Shown here: positions 42,650 to 53,536 of the stretch, piece by piece
Layout: every line of letters starts with the position of its first letter
How positions within the stretch are numbered: the stretch's first letter is position 1
NCBI GenBank assembly: GCA_964034945.1
Contig: OZ035960.1
Span: 102,354,733 to 102,418,732 of the forward strand
Source of the DNA: Chrysopilus asiliformis
Lineage: Eukaryota; Arthropoda; Insecta; Diptera; Rhagionidae
Direction of reading: 5' to 3'
DNA length: 64,000 nt
Notes under the pieces: generated by a model
What the model was told of the DNA's origin: nothing
Database searches by the model: none
What the model saw: only the letters and a program-made list of their open reading frames with translations
Made by a program: the position numbers and the translations under genes

Positions 42650-45600
42650 AATGGCATCCGCCTCCTTACTTCTCCGACTGACTACAGGAGGAGAAGACAT
42701 CGTGTTGATCCAGGAACCATGGGTGGCAAGGAACATGGTTTGTGGACTCAACTCACCGGGCTATAAGCTCATATACGATAGGAATAAAGGTAATCCAAGA
42801 GCTTGCTTATTGGTAAAACATAACCTTAACGCATTTCTACTCCCAACTTACAGCGACAGAGATATGGTTACGATCAAGCTGGAGCTAGCCTCGACCAGCT
42901 TCTGGCTAACTTCGACCTATCTCGCCCACGACCAGGAAGGGCCCCTGCCACCGGATAATCTGGGGAGGCTTGTCGCCGACGCTGGTCTACATAAAACCGG
43001 GCTTCTTATCGGAGGTGATGTTAACGCGCATCACATAGTCTGGGGAAGTACGGACATAAACGACAGAGGTGAGTCACTTTTTGAATATATTCTAAGTACT
43101 AACCTAAACATCTGTAACGTTGGCAATGAAGCCACCTTCGTTACTACTAACAGACAAGAGGTTCTAGATATTACCTTAGTCTCTGACTCTATCTCCTGCA
43201 TGGTCAAGGACTGGAGGGTTTTGAAGGAACACTCTTTCTCAGATCATAGATATATTCAATTCGGCCTCGACATACAACCCCCAACCCCTCCGATTTTTAG
43301 GAATCGAAGAAGGACAAACTGGGGCTTGTATAGAGACACGTTTAACAGACTGCTGCCTATGGGCACTCCTAAACCCCCCACCACGGCTCAGGATGTGGAT
43401 TCTATGGTGGAGGACCTAACCAAGGCATTTAATGGAGCAATGGACCTATCCTGCCCGGAGAGTAAGCCAAGGGGCAAAAAAAGACCGCCATGGTGGTCCC
43501 CGGAGCTTATGACTCTCAGAAAGGAAAGTCGTAGGCTCTTCAACAAAGCGAAAAGTACCAGACTGCAACAGGATTGGGACTCTTATAAAGGGATGTTGAG
43601 AACCCTGAAAAAAGAGGTGAGGAAAGCCCAGCGTAAGTCCTGGGAACTCTTCTGTGGTAAAATAGAAGAGTGCTCTGAAGCAGCTAGGCTTCGGAAAATC
43701 CTCTCAACCACTCCTAATATGCCCAGCTATCTAAAAAAAGCTGACGAAACATGGACATGTTCTAGCCTGGAAACCCTAGAACTCTTAATGGATACCCATT
43801 TCCCGGGATGCTCTAAGGACTCACCAGGAAGGGAGATTCCGATAAATAGAGAGGAGAACAGGCTTCATAGCAAACTCCTCGACAAAACAAAAATTACTTG
43901 GGCAATTAAGAGTTTTAAACCGTTTAAGTCACCCGGACCGGACGGTATAATACCAGCTGAAATTCAGAAAGTTTCAGACTTAGCCCTCCCCTGGCTCGAA
44001 ACAATTTTCCAAGCCTGCATTACCCTAGTCTATATTCCCTTAAAATGGACAGAGGTCAACGTAGTTTTTATCCCCAAGGCAGGGAAAAACACACATAGCT
44101 CACCTAAGGATCTCAGACCGATCAGCCTCTCGTCTTTTCTTCTGAAGACACTAGAAAGATTGTTAGATACTCATATACGTCAAAAAATTGACCCAAATAA
44201 GTTATCTACATCTCAACACGCATACTGCAAGGGCAAGTCCGTGGAGACAGCTATGCATACTCTGGTTCACACAATAGAAAAATCACTGGACCTCAAGGAA
44301 TATACAATGGTTACCTTTCTAGATATTGAAGGAGCCTTTAACAATGTCGCACCCGGGGCTATCATGGGAGCATTACAGTATCTTGGTGTAGAGGCTCCTA
44401 TAGGCGAACTGATAAATCTAATGCTAACAGGCAGGATTATCAATTCAAAGCTGGGGAACTCATCTGCAAGAAGATATGTAAAGAGAGGAACCCCACAAGG
44501 GGGAGTACTCTCCCCACTTCTTTGGATACTAGCAATTAACGAATTGCTTCAAATCCTGGAAGCGGAGGGCTGCAAAGTGGTAGCTTACGCGGACGACGTT
44601 GCTATAGCTTTTTCAGGAAAGTATCCTACAACATTGAAAGAGCTAACTCAGAACGCTCTCTATAAACTATCTACCTGGACAAACAAATGCGGTTTAGCGG
44701 TTAATCCGCTGAAAACCGAAATAGTCCTCTTCACCAGGAAATATAAAATTCCTCAAATCGACCCACCCTCCATAAATGGTACCAGCCTAGTCTGGACAGA
44801 CAGGGCCAAATACCTGGGTATTATTCTAGATAGGAAGCTAGACTGGAAATTGAGTACTCAGGAAAGGGTTAAAAAAGCCTCAGTGGCTCTCTACTCGTGC
44901 AAACGAGCCATTGGATCAAAATGGGGAATGAAACCATACATGGTTCACTGGCTCTACACGTCCGTTATCAGACCCATACTCATGTATGGGGTAATTGTCT
45001 GGTGGACAGCTTTAGATAAAGCCGTACACCGAGGTTTGCTAGGGAAAATACAAAGAATGGCGTCAGTGTGCATAAGCGGAGCATTGAGAACGACTCCCAC
45101 GAAGGCACTGGAAACCCTTCTACATTTGGTTCCCCTAGACCTATACGGCAAGCAGATGGCGGCACGCGCAGCCATAAGACTAAAAGCCTCATTAACATGG
45201 TATAGTACTGAAAAAGGGCATTCCAGTATTCTTAAGAATTTTCAGGAAGTCCCGAGAAATATAGATTATACTATATCCAAACCGTTCTTTGAAAGGAACT
45301 TCACCACTATCATCCCTTCCAGGCAACAATGGGAGGATGGTACTATACAAAACTGTAACACAGTACACTTTTACACAGATGGATCCAAATTGGATGGGAG
45401 AGTGGGCAGGGGGATCTACTCTGGTCATTTAAAGATCAGTCAATGCCTCCGCCTACCGGATCACTGTAGCGTATTTCAGGCCGAAATGATGGCAATCAAA
45501 GACGTCACAGAGTGGCTCAAAAATAATGTTGTATCATCTAGAGATATTAGCATTTTTACTGACAGCCAAGCGGCAATAAAATCCCTAGAATCTATCGCAC

Positions 45601-46208
45601 TCACATCAAAGGTGGCACGGGAGTGTAAGGCATCTCTCAATGAGATGTCGGAATACTTCAATATCAACATCGTTTGGGTGCCAGGACATAGTGACATAGA
45701 TGGGAACGAGAAAGCGGACGAACTTGCTAGGAGAGGCACGATTGCGCCAACTCTACCTGCAAAAGAGAGTATAGGCATACCTCTGGCAACGTGCAAACTC
45801 ATACTAAGTTCTGAAACGCTAAACAATGCAAACCAGAGATGGACACGGGAGAGAACGTGTACCGTCACCAAATGTATCTGGCCTAAGCTAGACAAAAAAC
45901 GCTCCAGTAGACTCCTCTCACTACAAAGAAATGCGATCAGCACGGTAGTGGGAATAATAACAGGGCACTGCCTAATAGGCAGACATGCCGACAGGCTCGG
46001 AGCTCCCTCAAACGACTTTTGTAGAAGCTGTGGGGATGTGGACGAAGAGGAGTCGACAACTCATCTTCTCTGTCATTGCCCAGCACTAGCTCAACGCAGA
46101 AGAACTCATTTGGGTAGTTTCTTCCTAAACGATCTAGAAGACCTAAGCGCCACAAGCGTTGCAGATCTACTCCGCTTCATCAGAAGCTCCAAATGGTTCG
46201 AGGTATAG
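42612..46208 (+). CDS. TE2 ORF2: endonuclease, reverse transcriptase, RNase H, zinc knuckle (unit C, intact)
   Basis: Frame of 1198 codons from the ATG that overlaps the ORF1 stop by 38 bases; the frame is open further upstream (ATG at 42489), but the later start matches TE1. Endonuclease motifs QINLHH, IQEPW, GDVNAHHIVWGS and SDHRY. RT motifs FIPKAGK, LDIEGAFNNV (near 569), GTPQGGVLSPLLW, AYADDVAIAF (near 657), YLGIILDRKLDW. RNase H with YTDGSK (near 919), AEMMAIK, TDSQAAIKSL, WVPGHSDIDGNEKADELA. Knuckle FCRSCGD near 1136. All key residues look intact. Confidence 0.93.
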   Translation: MLRLLQINLHHSKMASASLLLRLTTGGEDIVLIQEPWVARNMVCGLNSPGYKLIYDRNKGNPRACLLVKHNLNAFLLPTYSDRDMVTIKLELASTSFWLTSTYLAHDQEGPLPPDNLGRLVADAGLHKTGLLIGGDVNAHHIVWGSTDINDRGESLFEYILSTNLNICNVGNEATFVTTNRQEVLDITLVSDSISCMVKDWRVLKEHSFSDHRYIQFGLDIQPPTPPIFRNRRRTNWGLYRDTFNRLLPMGTPKPPTTAQDVDSMVEDLTKAFNGAMDLSCPESKPRGKKRPPWWSPELMTLRKESRRLFNKAKSTRLQQDWDSYKGMLRTLKKEVRKAQRKSWELFCGKIEECSEAARLRKILSTTPNMPSYLKKADETWTCSSLETLELLMDTHFPGCSKDSPGREIPINREENRLHSKLLDKTKITWAIKSFKPFKSPGPDGIIPAEIQKVSDLALPWLETIFQACITLVYIPLKWTEVNVVFIPKAGKNTHSSPKDLRPISLSSFLLKTLERLLDTHIRQKIDPNKLSTSQHAYCKGKSVETAMHTLVHTIEKSLDLKEYTMVTFLDIEGAFNNVAPGAIMGALQYLGVEAPIGELINLMLTGRIINSKLGNSSARRYVKRGTPQGGVLSPLLWILAINELLQILEAEGCKVVAYADDVAIAFSGKYPTTLKELTQNALYKLSTWTNKCGLAVNPLKTEIVLFTRKYKIPQIDPPSINGTSLVWTDRAKYLGIILDRKLDWKLSTQERVKKASVALYSCKRAIGSKWGMKPYMVHWLYTSVIRPILMYGVIVWWTALDKAVHRGLLGKIQRMASVCISGALRTTPTKALETLLHLVPLDLYGKQMAARAAIRLKASLTWYSTEKGHSSILKNFQEVPRNIDYTISKPFFERNFTTIIPSRQQWEDGTIQNCNTVHFYTDGSKLDGRVGRGIYSGHLKISQCLRLPDHCSVFQAEMMAIKDVTEWLKNNVVSSRDISIFTDSQAAIKSLESIALTSKVARECKASLNEMSEYFNINIVWVPGHSDIDGNEKADELARRGTIAPTLPAKESIGIPLATCKLILSSETLNNANQRWTRERTCTVTKCIWPKLDKKRSSRLLSLQRNAISTVVGIITGHCLIGRHADRLGAPSNDFCRSCGDVDEEESTTHLLCHCPALAQRRRTHLGSFFLNDLEDLSATSVADLLRFIRSSKWFEV

Positions 46209-46312
46209 AGAAATGGATCGTCAAGATTCGCGTGGTATCACAATGGGCCATTTCTGGCCTAAGTGTGCCTTTTTGGCAGCCACTCTAACCTAACCTAACC
46301 TAAACTTTGATT

Positions 46313-46675
46313 TTTTTTATTAACAAATATCAAATTTTTGTGTTGCTGCATTAAATTTGGAGAAATTCTCACCCCAAAAAGAAGGGGGCCCAAAAAACCG
46401 CCCAAAAAACCGCCTTCTAAAGTAGGCCTTCAAACTTTTAACCTTTAAACAACCCTCTAAAGAAGGTCTTGAAATTTTAGGTCCCCAAATAGGCGTATTT
46501 GAATTACTTAATCGAAAAAGAAATTTAACAAGAGTTTTAATTTTTAGGGGTCTCCGCAAAAAGTTTCCAAAAAAACGGTGTCAAAATTTGTAGGTACGCC
46601 ACTGTCTCAATAAAATTGGAATTTTGCACCAAATGAGTTGTTAATCAATTAAAAAAATAAGAAAATTAGCTGGAA
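46313..46675. other. Non-coding between TE2 and TE3 (unit C)
   Basis: Matches 13090-13450 of unit A (ACAAATATCAAATTTTTGTG to GCTGGAAATTAT). It is the right flank of the deletion. No gene seen. Confidence 0.55.
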
Positions 46676-46677
46676 AT

Positions 46678-46681
<4 letters not shown>

Positions 46682-46710
<29 letters not shown>

Positions 46711-49259
46711 CTTTATTAGTATAAAAATACTTTCATTTAACATTTGTAAATAATTCAATTATTCAAATTTAGCGAAGTTCAATTAAAAATATTTTCATTA
46801 CAATTAATTAATTTGCTTTTATATGCTTAACACATTCTTTTAGTTTTAGTTTCTGGCTTTTATAAGCTTAATACATTCTTTCTTAAATGATTTAAAAACA
46901 CTTTCTTCCTTTATATGCCGTGGCAACTCATTAAACATTTTAAAACCCTTATAAATTAGTACGTTTTGAGTCCTTGAGAATTTACATTTTTCCAACCTTA
47001 TGTTTACTTCATTATCTCTTAACCCATACGGCTGCACATCTGTAGTCATCATCAATTTCTCTCTTAAGTAAACCGGAGCATTCCCAGTTTTGATGTTAAA
47101 TATGAAGATCAGAGTGTTCAATTCAATTCGTTGTTTCACATTCAGCCATCGTAACGTCTCCAACATTAGTTTGATCGATGTAAATCTATTGACTTTCAGA
47201 ATTGATCTCATAGCCTTATTTTGCAACTTCTGTAATCTTTCAATAGATTCTTCCGTACATAAATATAAAATAGTACTACAATATTCAAAGTGTGGTTTTA
47301 TTATCGCGTTATAAATATTAATTGCATTCAGAATTGACAAATTCTTTCTAATTCTTTTGAAAAAACTTATTTTTTTAGATAGCTCATCACAAATATAGTT
47401 TATATGCTCTTTAAAGTTAAGTTTATTGTCAATTATCACTCCGAGGTATTTTATTGTATCAACTACTTCAATTCTTTCATTATCTATCACAAATTCCATA
47501 GTAAGCTCACCACTAAAAGTCATTAATTTGGTTTTTTTAATGTTAAGTTTCAATTTATTCATCTTGAACCACTCATTTAATGCATTCAAGTCATCGTTCA
47601 ATCTATCCTGACACTCATTTTTATTTTTTCCCGATATATACACTAACGCATCATCCGCAAACAGCATTAACTTGCAAAATTTTAAACCCATAACCAAATC
47701 ATTGATATATATCAAGAATAATAATGTTCCCAACACAGATCCTTGCGGAACTCCTAATTCATTCACCAACGCTGATGAGATATTGTCATCCATTTTAGTT
47801 CTTTGCGTTCTCATAACAAGGTATGACCTAAACCACTTTAACTCTTTCCCATTAACACCATACACTGACAGTTTATTTAAGAGAATTTCTCTATCGACCG
47901 TTTCAAACGCTCTTTTCAAATCTAGAAAAACAGCATACAGTAAATTTTCTTCAAGTTCTTTTTTCCATTCATATATTGTCCAATTAAGTGATGTTTCACA
48001 CGAATGTTTTCTCCGAAAACCCGATTGTTCCTTTATTAAAATATCATTATTTTCCAAATATTTCTCTAACTGAATTTGCACTACCTTTTCCAATATTTTT
48101 TCATATGTTGGCAGCATATTCACAGGCCGAAATTCTTCACATTTAATAGTGTTATTAACTTTTTTAACCGGTACAATAACTGACTCCCTCCAACACCTTG
48201 GAAAATCTCCGTTTATCATAGAACCATTAATAATTTTTAGCAACACATCACTCAAAATTTCCCATTGGTCCAACACTATCCCCACATTCATTCTCTCGAC
48301 GTCATTCTTCCTTTTCATGCCTTTGCAAATTATTAAAAGTTCTTTTTTTGAAACCAACTTAAATTCCATCTTCGTAGTTACTGCATTTATTTTGCCAGTA
48401 TATTGCACTTTTTCAATGCCCTCGTTAATGGTCATTATACTATCAACAAAATACTTGTTAAAACTTTCTGCTATTTCTTTTTTATTTTGAATTACCCCAT
48501 CGTTAAACCTAACCGATTTAATTTCCGACTTTTTTTGCTTGAGTACAAATTCTTTTATAACTCCCCATGCCTGCTTTTGATCACACGCTGTTTGCATTTT
48601 ATTCTCCAAGAAAATTGATTTTTTTATTTGAATATGCTTTTTATATTTGTTACGCTGAGCTTTATATTGCAACCAATCACTCATATTGTTAGTTAAACGG
48701 GCTTTTTCATAATACATAATTTTTTTATTTTTCATTCTTCGTAAATCATCGTCAAACCACCTATTATTGTCTAAGACAGTGACACGTTTAACCTTTTTAA
48801 ACGCCGATAAAGCCGTTATTGTTTTCTCATCTAATTCACTGGCACACTCATTTATGTTATCAATTTTTAGAAGATTCTCAATACCCACATTAATTAGTTC
48901 TGCTTCAAACACATCTTTTTTATATTTAAATATAACACATTTCTCTAATTCACTATCTTTACAGCCATATTTTTTTTTGTTTGAATTAATTATTAATTCA
49001 ATTGACTCGTGGTCACTTATTTTAAGGTTCTTATCAATATTGACTTTTAATTTGCTTATATTAGTGATAACGTAATCAATTAAAGTACTCGAGCTTTGAG
49101 TTATCCGCGTAAAGTCCTTTACTTTTTGTTGCATACCATTGTCTTTAATTATATTCCTCAAACTCACTTTGTACGTTTCATTCTCAACCCAATTTATGTT
49201 GAAATCTCCAACTATCACAACTCTTTCATCCATGTCCATATCTTGCATTTCGTCCAACC
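46682..49259 (-). mobile_element. TE3: CR1/Jockey-group LINE, 5'-truncated, minus strand (unit C only)
   Basis: A 2.58-kb insertion absent from A, B and D. Its 3' end on the minus strand is a run of ATT triplets (plus strand AATAATAAT, 46678-46710) preceded by AATAAAG. Short target duplication ATTATA on both sides, made from the left target repeat of the hAT-like MITE. It starts inside the endonuclease region, the usual 5' truncation of LINEs. Confidence 0.85.
46846..49257 (-). CDS. TE3 ORF2 fragment: endonuclease C-terminus and reverse transcriptase
   Basis: Open frame of about 803 codons with no internal stop, entering from the truncated 5' edge. It begins in the endonuclease (VVIVGDFNINW, SDHESIEL). 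Then come RT motifs EEFRPVNMLPTYEKILEK, EQSGFRRKHSCETSLNW, FLDLKRAFETVD, GVPQGSVLGTLLFLIYINDL, LFADDALVYI and KYLGVIIDNKLNFKEH. There is no RNase H and no C-terminal knuckle. The motif set suits the CR1/Jockey group. The unbroken frame implies a recent insertion, but without the N-terminal endonuclease half it is inert by itself. Confidence 0.88.
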   Translation of the reverse strand: MDEMQDMDMDERVVIVGDFNINWVENETYKVSLRNIIKDNGMQQKVKDFTRITQSSSTLIDYVITNISKLKVNIDKNLKISDHESIELIINSNKKKYGCKDSELEKCVIFKYKKDVFEAELINVGIENLLKIDNINECASELDEKTITALSAFKKVKRVTVLDNNRWFDDDLRRMKNKKIMYYEKARLTNNMSDWLQYKAQRNKYKKHIQIKKSIFLENKMQTACDQKQAWGVIKEFVLKQKKSEIKSVRFNDGVIQNKKEIAESFNKYFVDSIMTINEGIEKVQYTGKINAVTTKMEFKLVSKKELLIICKGMKRKNDVERMNVGIVLDQWEILSDVLLKIINGSMINGDFPRCWRESVIVPVKKVNNTIKCEEFRPVNMLPTYEKILEKVVQIQLEKYLENNDILIKEQSGFRRKHSCETSLNWTIYEWKKELEENLLYAVFLDLKRAFETVDREILLNKLSVYGVNGKELKWFRSYLVMRTQRTKMDDNISSALVNELGVPQGSVLGTLLFLIYINDLVMGLKFCKLMLFADDALVYISGKNKNECQDRLNDDLNALNEWFKMNKLKLNIKKTKLMTFSGELTMEFVIDNERIEVVDTIKYLGVIIDNKLNFKEHINYICDELSKKISFFKRIRKNLSILNAINIYNAIIKPHFEYCSTILYLCTEESIERLQKLQNKAMRSILKVNRFTSIKLMLETLRWLNVKQRIELNTLIFIFNIKTGNAPVYLREKLMMTTDVQPYGLRDNEVNIRLEKCKFSRTQNVLIYKGFKMFNELPRHIKEESVFKSFKKECIKLIKARN

Positions 49260-49266
49260 ATTATAG

Positions 49267-49843
49267 ACATCTATTTCATACGCATGGCAATTTTGCAGGA
49301 CAGGCACATGATAGATTTAACAAAATCTGAAGCGGACATACCATGACGAGCTTTAAGCCTAAACCACAATTACGCGTGCGTGCGTGCGGCACCCACGCGG
49401 TGAAAGTAAAAACTACGCATTTATATGAGTAAATGTATAATTGCGCGTTGCTCAGACGCGTTGCCGCGTCCGTGCCGCGTAGAGTAGGCTCAGTCTCTAC
49501 TTTTAGACGCGGTGACAACTATTAGATGCCAGAACTAAATAATGCCGCACGCACTCACGCGTAATTGTGGTTTAGGCTTTATTTTTTAAAAGGAAGGTCT
49601 CAGTTGAAAAATAACTAGCCAATAGTCTATTAGTAGAGAGGCGTGCTCTTTGTTGGTTATTAATTTTTCAATTGGGATGTTCTTTTTAAAAAAAGAAGCT
49701 CGTTATAGTTTTACGATATTTCAAAAACTATTAATTTTAAAAATAGCAAAGCAACGGCTTTATAATTTTTTCATTAAAAACCTACTGTTTTTAATTGACC
49801 TGCAAGCAGCATGGCAAAACTTTCCCTGCGTATGAAATAGACA
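49267..49843. mobile_element. hAT-like MITE with nested MITE (unit C)
   Basis: Counterpart of 28450-29026; its left target repeat was duplicated and split by TE3. The right flank GAAATTATAG is at 49844-49853. Confidence 0.7.
49356..49578. mobile_element. 223-bp nested MITE, TTA target site (unit C)
   Basis: Same element and same position as 28539-28761 in unit B, with one or two base changes. Confidence 0.8.
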
Positions 49844-49853
49844 GAAATTATAG

Positions 49854-51581
49854 TCAGATAAAAACTTTATTGTTACCGAGATAATAAGATCAAAAATAGT
49901 ACAAGATTGTAATTGTGTATCTACTAGTGTAGAAATAGCAGAAACTAATATATTCGTTTTTGCAAGAATTTTATTCTAGCTATGGTAAAGAATTGAAAAA
50001 CATTAAATCTACGAAAGAAAATAAAAACAAGCCACTCTAGTTCTTGTAATTTTATGCTGATACAGATTTACCAACACAGTTTTTAGTTTAAATTTAAATT
50101 CTCTATTTAAGACAATTTATTCAATAAATTCTATTTGCAATACTAGATCCAAATTCGTTATTATCAGCTTGTTAAAAACCAGCTGCTATTTTATGTAAAT
50201 GATAAAACGGTTTTTAGGATGTTCACAAACCTGTGATTAAAGAATTCATAAAAAATCAGTTTTTAACCTTAAAATACGATGAAACATTTCATAATTTTTC
50301 TGAAATTAAAATGTACCTTGCTTATACTCAGATGTAACGAAAATACTTAGAAATAATTCTCCATAAATTATTTACTATTTTAAAACCTGGGCATACACCG
50401 CTACAGTAAAACAAATGCCCAATTGTACTAAAATTCTACAATTTTTATTAACATTACAATTTTTATACAGTTTTGTGTTTAGAGCCATCAATTCGAAATA
50501 TTGCTTGTATATTTCCAAAAATGGCCTCCTGGTTACCCTCCTAGATCTGGGTCTGAAATATTTTTAAGAAAAAAATAGACGAAAATGAAAGGAAAAAATA
50601 TTTTTAAACTGAGATTATAATTTTAGTTACAAACTTAATGTTTATTATTTATTAACTTTAATTTCATTTCTACTGCCATTTTTCACACACAAAATATCCA
50701 TGTATATTTATTGTTATTTTTTTATAAAAACAACTATTATATTAATTACAATTACATAACAATACTCGTGCATAATTATAGAAAAAAGTATTTTATATAA
50801 TTGTTAAAGTAAGTTTTTTTATTAAAATTTTTATTTTTACATTTCTCCTGTTTAGTTAAAACAATTTTTTTTAGTGATTTTATGTATTTATAATGATATT
50901 TTTTTTTGTACTATGAATTGTTGAAAAATTTAAATTAATTATTATTATTTGTTCTTTATTTTAATTCATATCTTGCCTGTATTATATGAAATGGCTGTTT
51001 AAAACATATATTTTTTGTTATAAAATTTTAAGAAAATACTTTTGATTAATAAAGATTTTAAGTTGATTTCAGTGTTATCTCGAGCCTTAAAATATTAAAT
51101 TTTGTTTAAGTTTTTTATATAAAATAAAAGTTGAATTAAAAAATTGTATAGAGAAGTAGTTTTATTCAATTATTAGATCAATCGCTATATTACATAATAG
51201 CCTTGTCTGTATGTTCACTTAAAACTTGAGAACCACTGAACCGATTTGGAAGAAACTTTCAGGGGAGCTTACTGGCATCAAGGAGACAATGAATCAACCC
51301 AAGGTTCCCCGCCCTTCTTTACTAACTTTTGGACATTGAAACAATTAACCACCACTAAAAAATGCGTTGGTATTACTAAACTAAACTTTCCGATATTGTT
51401 TGTATCGGTGCCATTAAGGAATCAGAATTTTGTCATAATTTTCCAATTTTTCGATTCCTTGAAATATTCGGGACGAAGGGAGGAGGGGGTGCCCTGTAAG
51501 AACATCGCAAATAATTTTTTTCCCCTTTTCCTCGAAAAAAACTGATATTAGAGAGTTTCCGGGACTGCTGATCACGAACCT
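49854..51581. other. AT-rich non-coding (unit C); no gene seen
   Basis: Counterpart of 13812-15528; contains the 22-bp stretch that A lacks and a 7-bp deletion near 50350 (AATACTTAGAAAT). Confidence 0.5.
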
Positions 51582-51806
51582 GGGCTGGAATCATGTATCT
51601 CGACGCGTCCCTTTCTTTCGACTTCGACGCAGCTTTTGACTCTTGACTTTGCCATATCAGCAGCTTCAAATTTCCTGGAATGACAGTTCAGAATCACGTT
51701 TCGATTCATAGTGACGATTTCGCGAAATTTCAAGCTGCAGATCAAGCATTAAAAGCTGCGTCGAAGTCGAAAGACAGGGACGCGTCGAGATACATGATTC
51801 CAGCCC
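51582..51806. mobile_element. Foldback MITE, 225 bp, rearranged loop (unit C)
   Basis: Same ends as 15529-15762, but the centre resembles the other family member (TGGAATGACAGTTCAGAATCACG, TTTCGCGAAATTTC). Part of the right arm is lost (CAGATCAAGCATTAAAAGC). This suggests exchange between foldback copies. Confidence 0.7.
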
Positions 51807-52084
51807 TGATGTTTAAATTTCAAAATTCGAGACGAGAGGTTCTGAAAGCATAGCGATCTTTTTGTTTTTAAGACATATTTTTTTATTTTTTTTTTGTAAA
51901 ATTATTTATTAATCCTGAAACTAATTGACGGCAACAGATTTTCGTCGCAGCAATATTTTGAGAAAACCGGGATTTTCAAAGATTTCGTTTTTAAAATGTT
52001 ATACCACGAAACAGGATAATTGGATTTGCAAAAAAAAATTGGATTTGGTTCTTTGCGTTTTACTCCGAAACTAAGAATATTTTA

Positions 52085-53358
52085 GCTTTTCACAAGAACT
52101 TATACCTCGAACCGTTATCGAGACATACAGGATTTAGCACAAATCTTAGATCTGAAAACGCAAAAAAAACTAAATCACAACATATCGAATGAAAAAAAAT
52201 CACCTAATGTATAAAAAACGCGCAATCGGTGCTTTTCACCATCCTCTTAAGTGCGCGATTAATTTTTAATTTAGCCACTGTCGGCTATTTTGTGTACGTG
52301 ATTGTATTTCGGGTATAGAACTGTGGAAATATTCAAAAAAGGATCCTTCTTGAATGTTTCTTTTTCGGCATTTTTTACTTCCTTCGACAATCGACAGCTA
52401 AGCACTTTCCTTGCACTTCCACATGTTGCACTTCCCTAACTACCAAATGCCTACCTTTCACACCTTCTTTTGATGTACTGCAAAAAGAAGATAAACATAA
52501 GAAATTGCCTAAAGAATTTTGCCTTTACGGTGTATTTTTTCGTGGATCCTTCCCAACCTCGCTTTCTGCTCCTGTTCGGTAAATGTTCCTACATCCTTAT
52601 TAGTTTGTTTTCGTCCGGTGAGGATTTTTTACTGGGATTTTTCCCAAGTTTTCCTTTTTTGGTCTCTTCAGTGTGTTTCGCTTCGTGTTTTCTTTAAAAA
52701 CAGCCTGATGGCAATGTTTTTCACAAGAAAATGTCAAAGAAAAAATACGCCATGCTAATTTTTACTATTTGTCTTCTTATATTTCCTCTTCAAGGTTTTT
52801 CGAAATTCTGTTTTACGAAATTTCAGGCCATTATGTAAATAGCGTAAAAGCGAGCCCTCACTAATTTTCACTCAAAAACGGCACATTATTATGATAAAAT
52901 CCGAACTTTTATCAACCCGCGCGGCACAGAAAAACACTTTTTCGAAAACTAAAACGCGGCACACGACTACGAGCCTTCACTAATTCACTAATTCACTAAT
53001 TGTTTGTACCGGATTCACTAATTTTTCACTCAAAAACGGCACATTATTATGATAAAATCCGAACTTTTATCATGCCCGCGCGACACAGAAAAACTATTTT
53101 TCGAAAACTAAAACGCGGCACGACTTTGACAGACATTTTTCAAAACCGAACTTTTAACGTTAACGTTAACAATTAAATTTTATTTAAAAAACAAAATCAA
53201 ACACAAAAAAACCAAAAACTGACAGCAAAAAATAAACGAAAAATTTTCTAGGTCAAAAAATGAGGTCATTTCAACGCCTACTAATCCACGTATTGAGAAG
53301 TATTGATGACGTTTTGCTTACGTTTTGCATGCGACGAGGCTTTCGGTACCCGTTCGGT
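52085..53358. other. Non-coding start of unit D with 158-bp duplication
   Basis: Counterpart of 1736-3010; shares GCGTAAAAGCG and CATGCCCGCGCGAC with unit B. No gene seen. Confidence 0.6.
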
Positions 53359-53404
53359 GAGCACGAAGTGCTCAGTTGTGAGTTTTTGTCGAAGCGGCAA
53401 GACG
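53359..53404 (+). promoter_or_regulatory. Candidate core promoter of RRP1-like gene, unit D
   Basis: Same palindrome, initiator-like TCAGTT and AGACG; shares the GTCGAAGCGG variant with unit B. Confidence 0.3.
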
Positions 53405-53536
53405 TTTTTCAGCAGCAAAAAGGTAAATAAATTAAATTAAATAAAAAAAAAGTGATTAATTGTAAAAAAAAAAATTGTAAATATTTTGTGAATATAAATT
53501 GTAAAGTTATTGTGAGAAAAAAAAAGAAAAGGGAAA

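Larger units (their letters stand above)
40542..46301 (+). mobile_element. TE2: LOA/I-group LINE, 5.76 kb, full-length (unit C)
   Basis: Non-LTR retrotransposon flanked by AAACTTTGATT (right copy 46302-46312). It has a 290-bp GC-rich 5' leader starting GGTGATCAGGCGTCTGTTGC, ORF1, ORF2 and a 3' tail of CTAACCTAACCTAACCTAA, instead of poly(A). It is a relative of TE1 (same domain order, same 38-base ORF overlap) but clearly a different family. It is unique to the units lacking the zinc-finger exons. Confidence 0.9.
36302..52072. repeat. Segmental repeat unit C (15.8 kb)
   Basis: Third unit, preceded by TE1 like unit A. It keeps the RRP1-like gene. One palindrome of the pair is gone, and the MITE row and zinc-finger exons are deleted. 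It carries a Harbinger-like MITE, TE2 and TE3, and ends with the shared AT-rich tail. Confidence 0.92.

Noticed and set aside
46302..46312. CCTAA repeats before this point as a true interstitial telomere
   Set aside because: Only three to four repeats, exactly at the 3' end of TE2 and next to its target duplication, so they are best read as the LINE tail.
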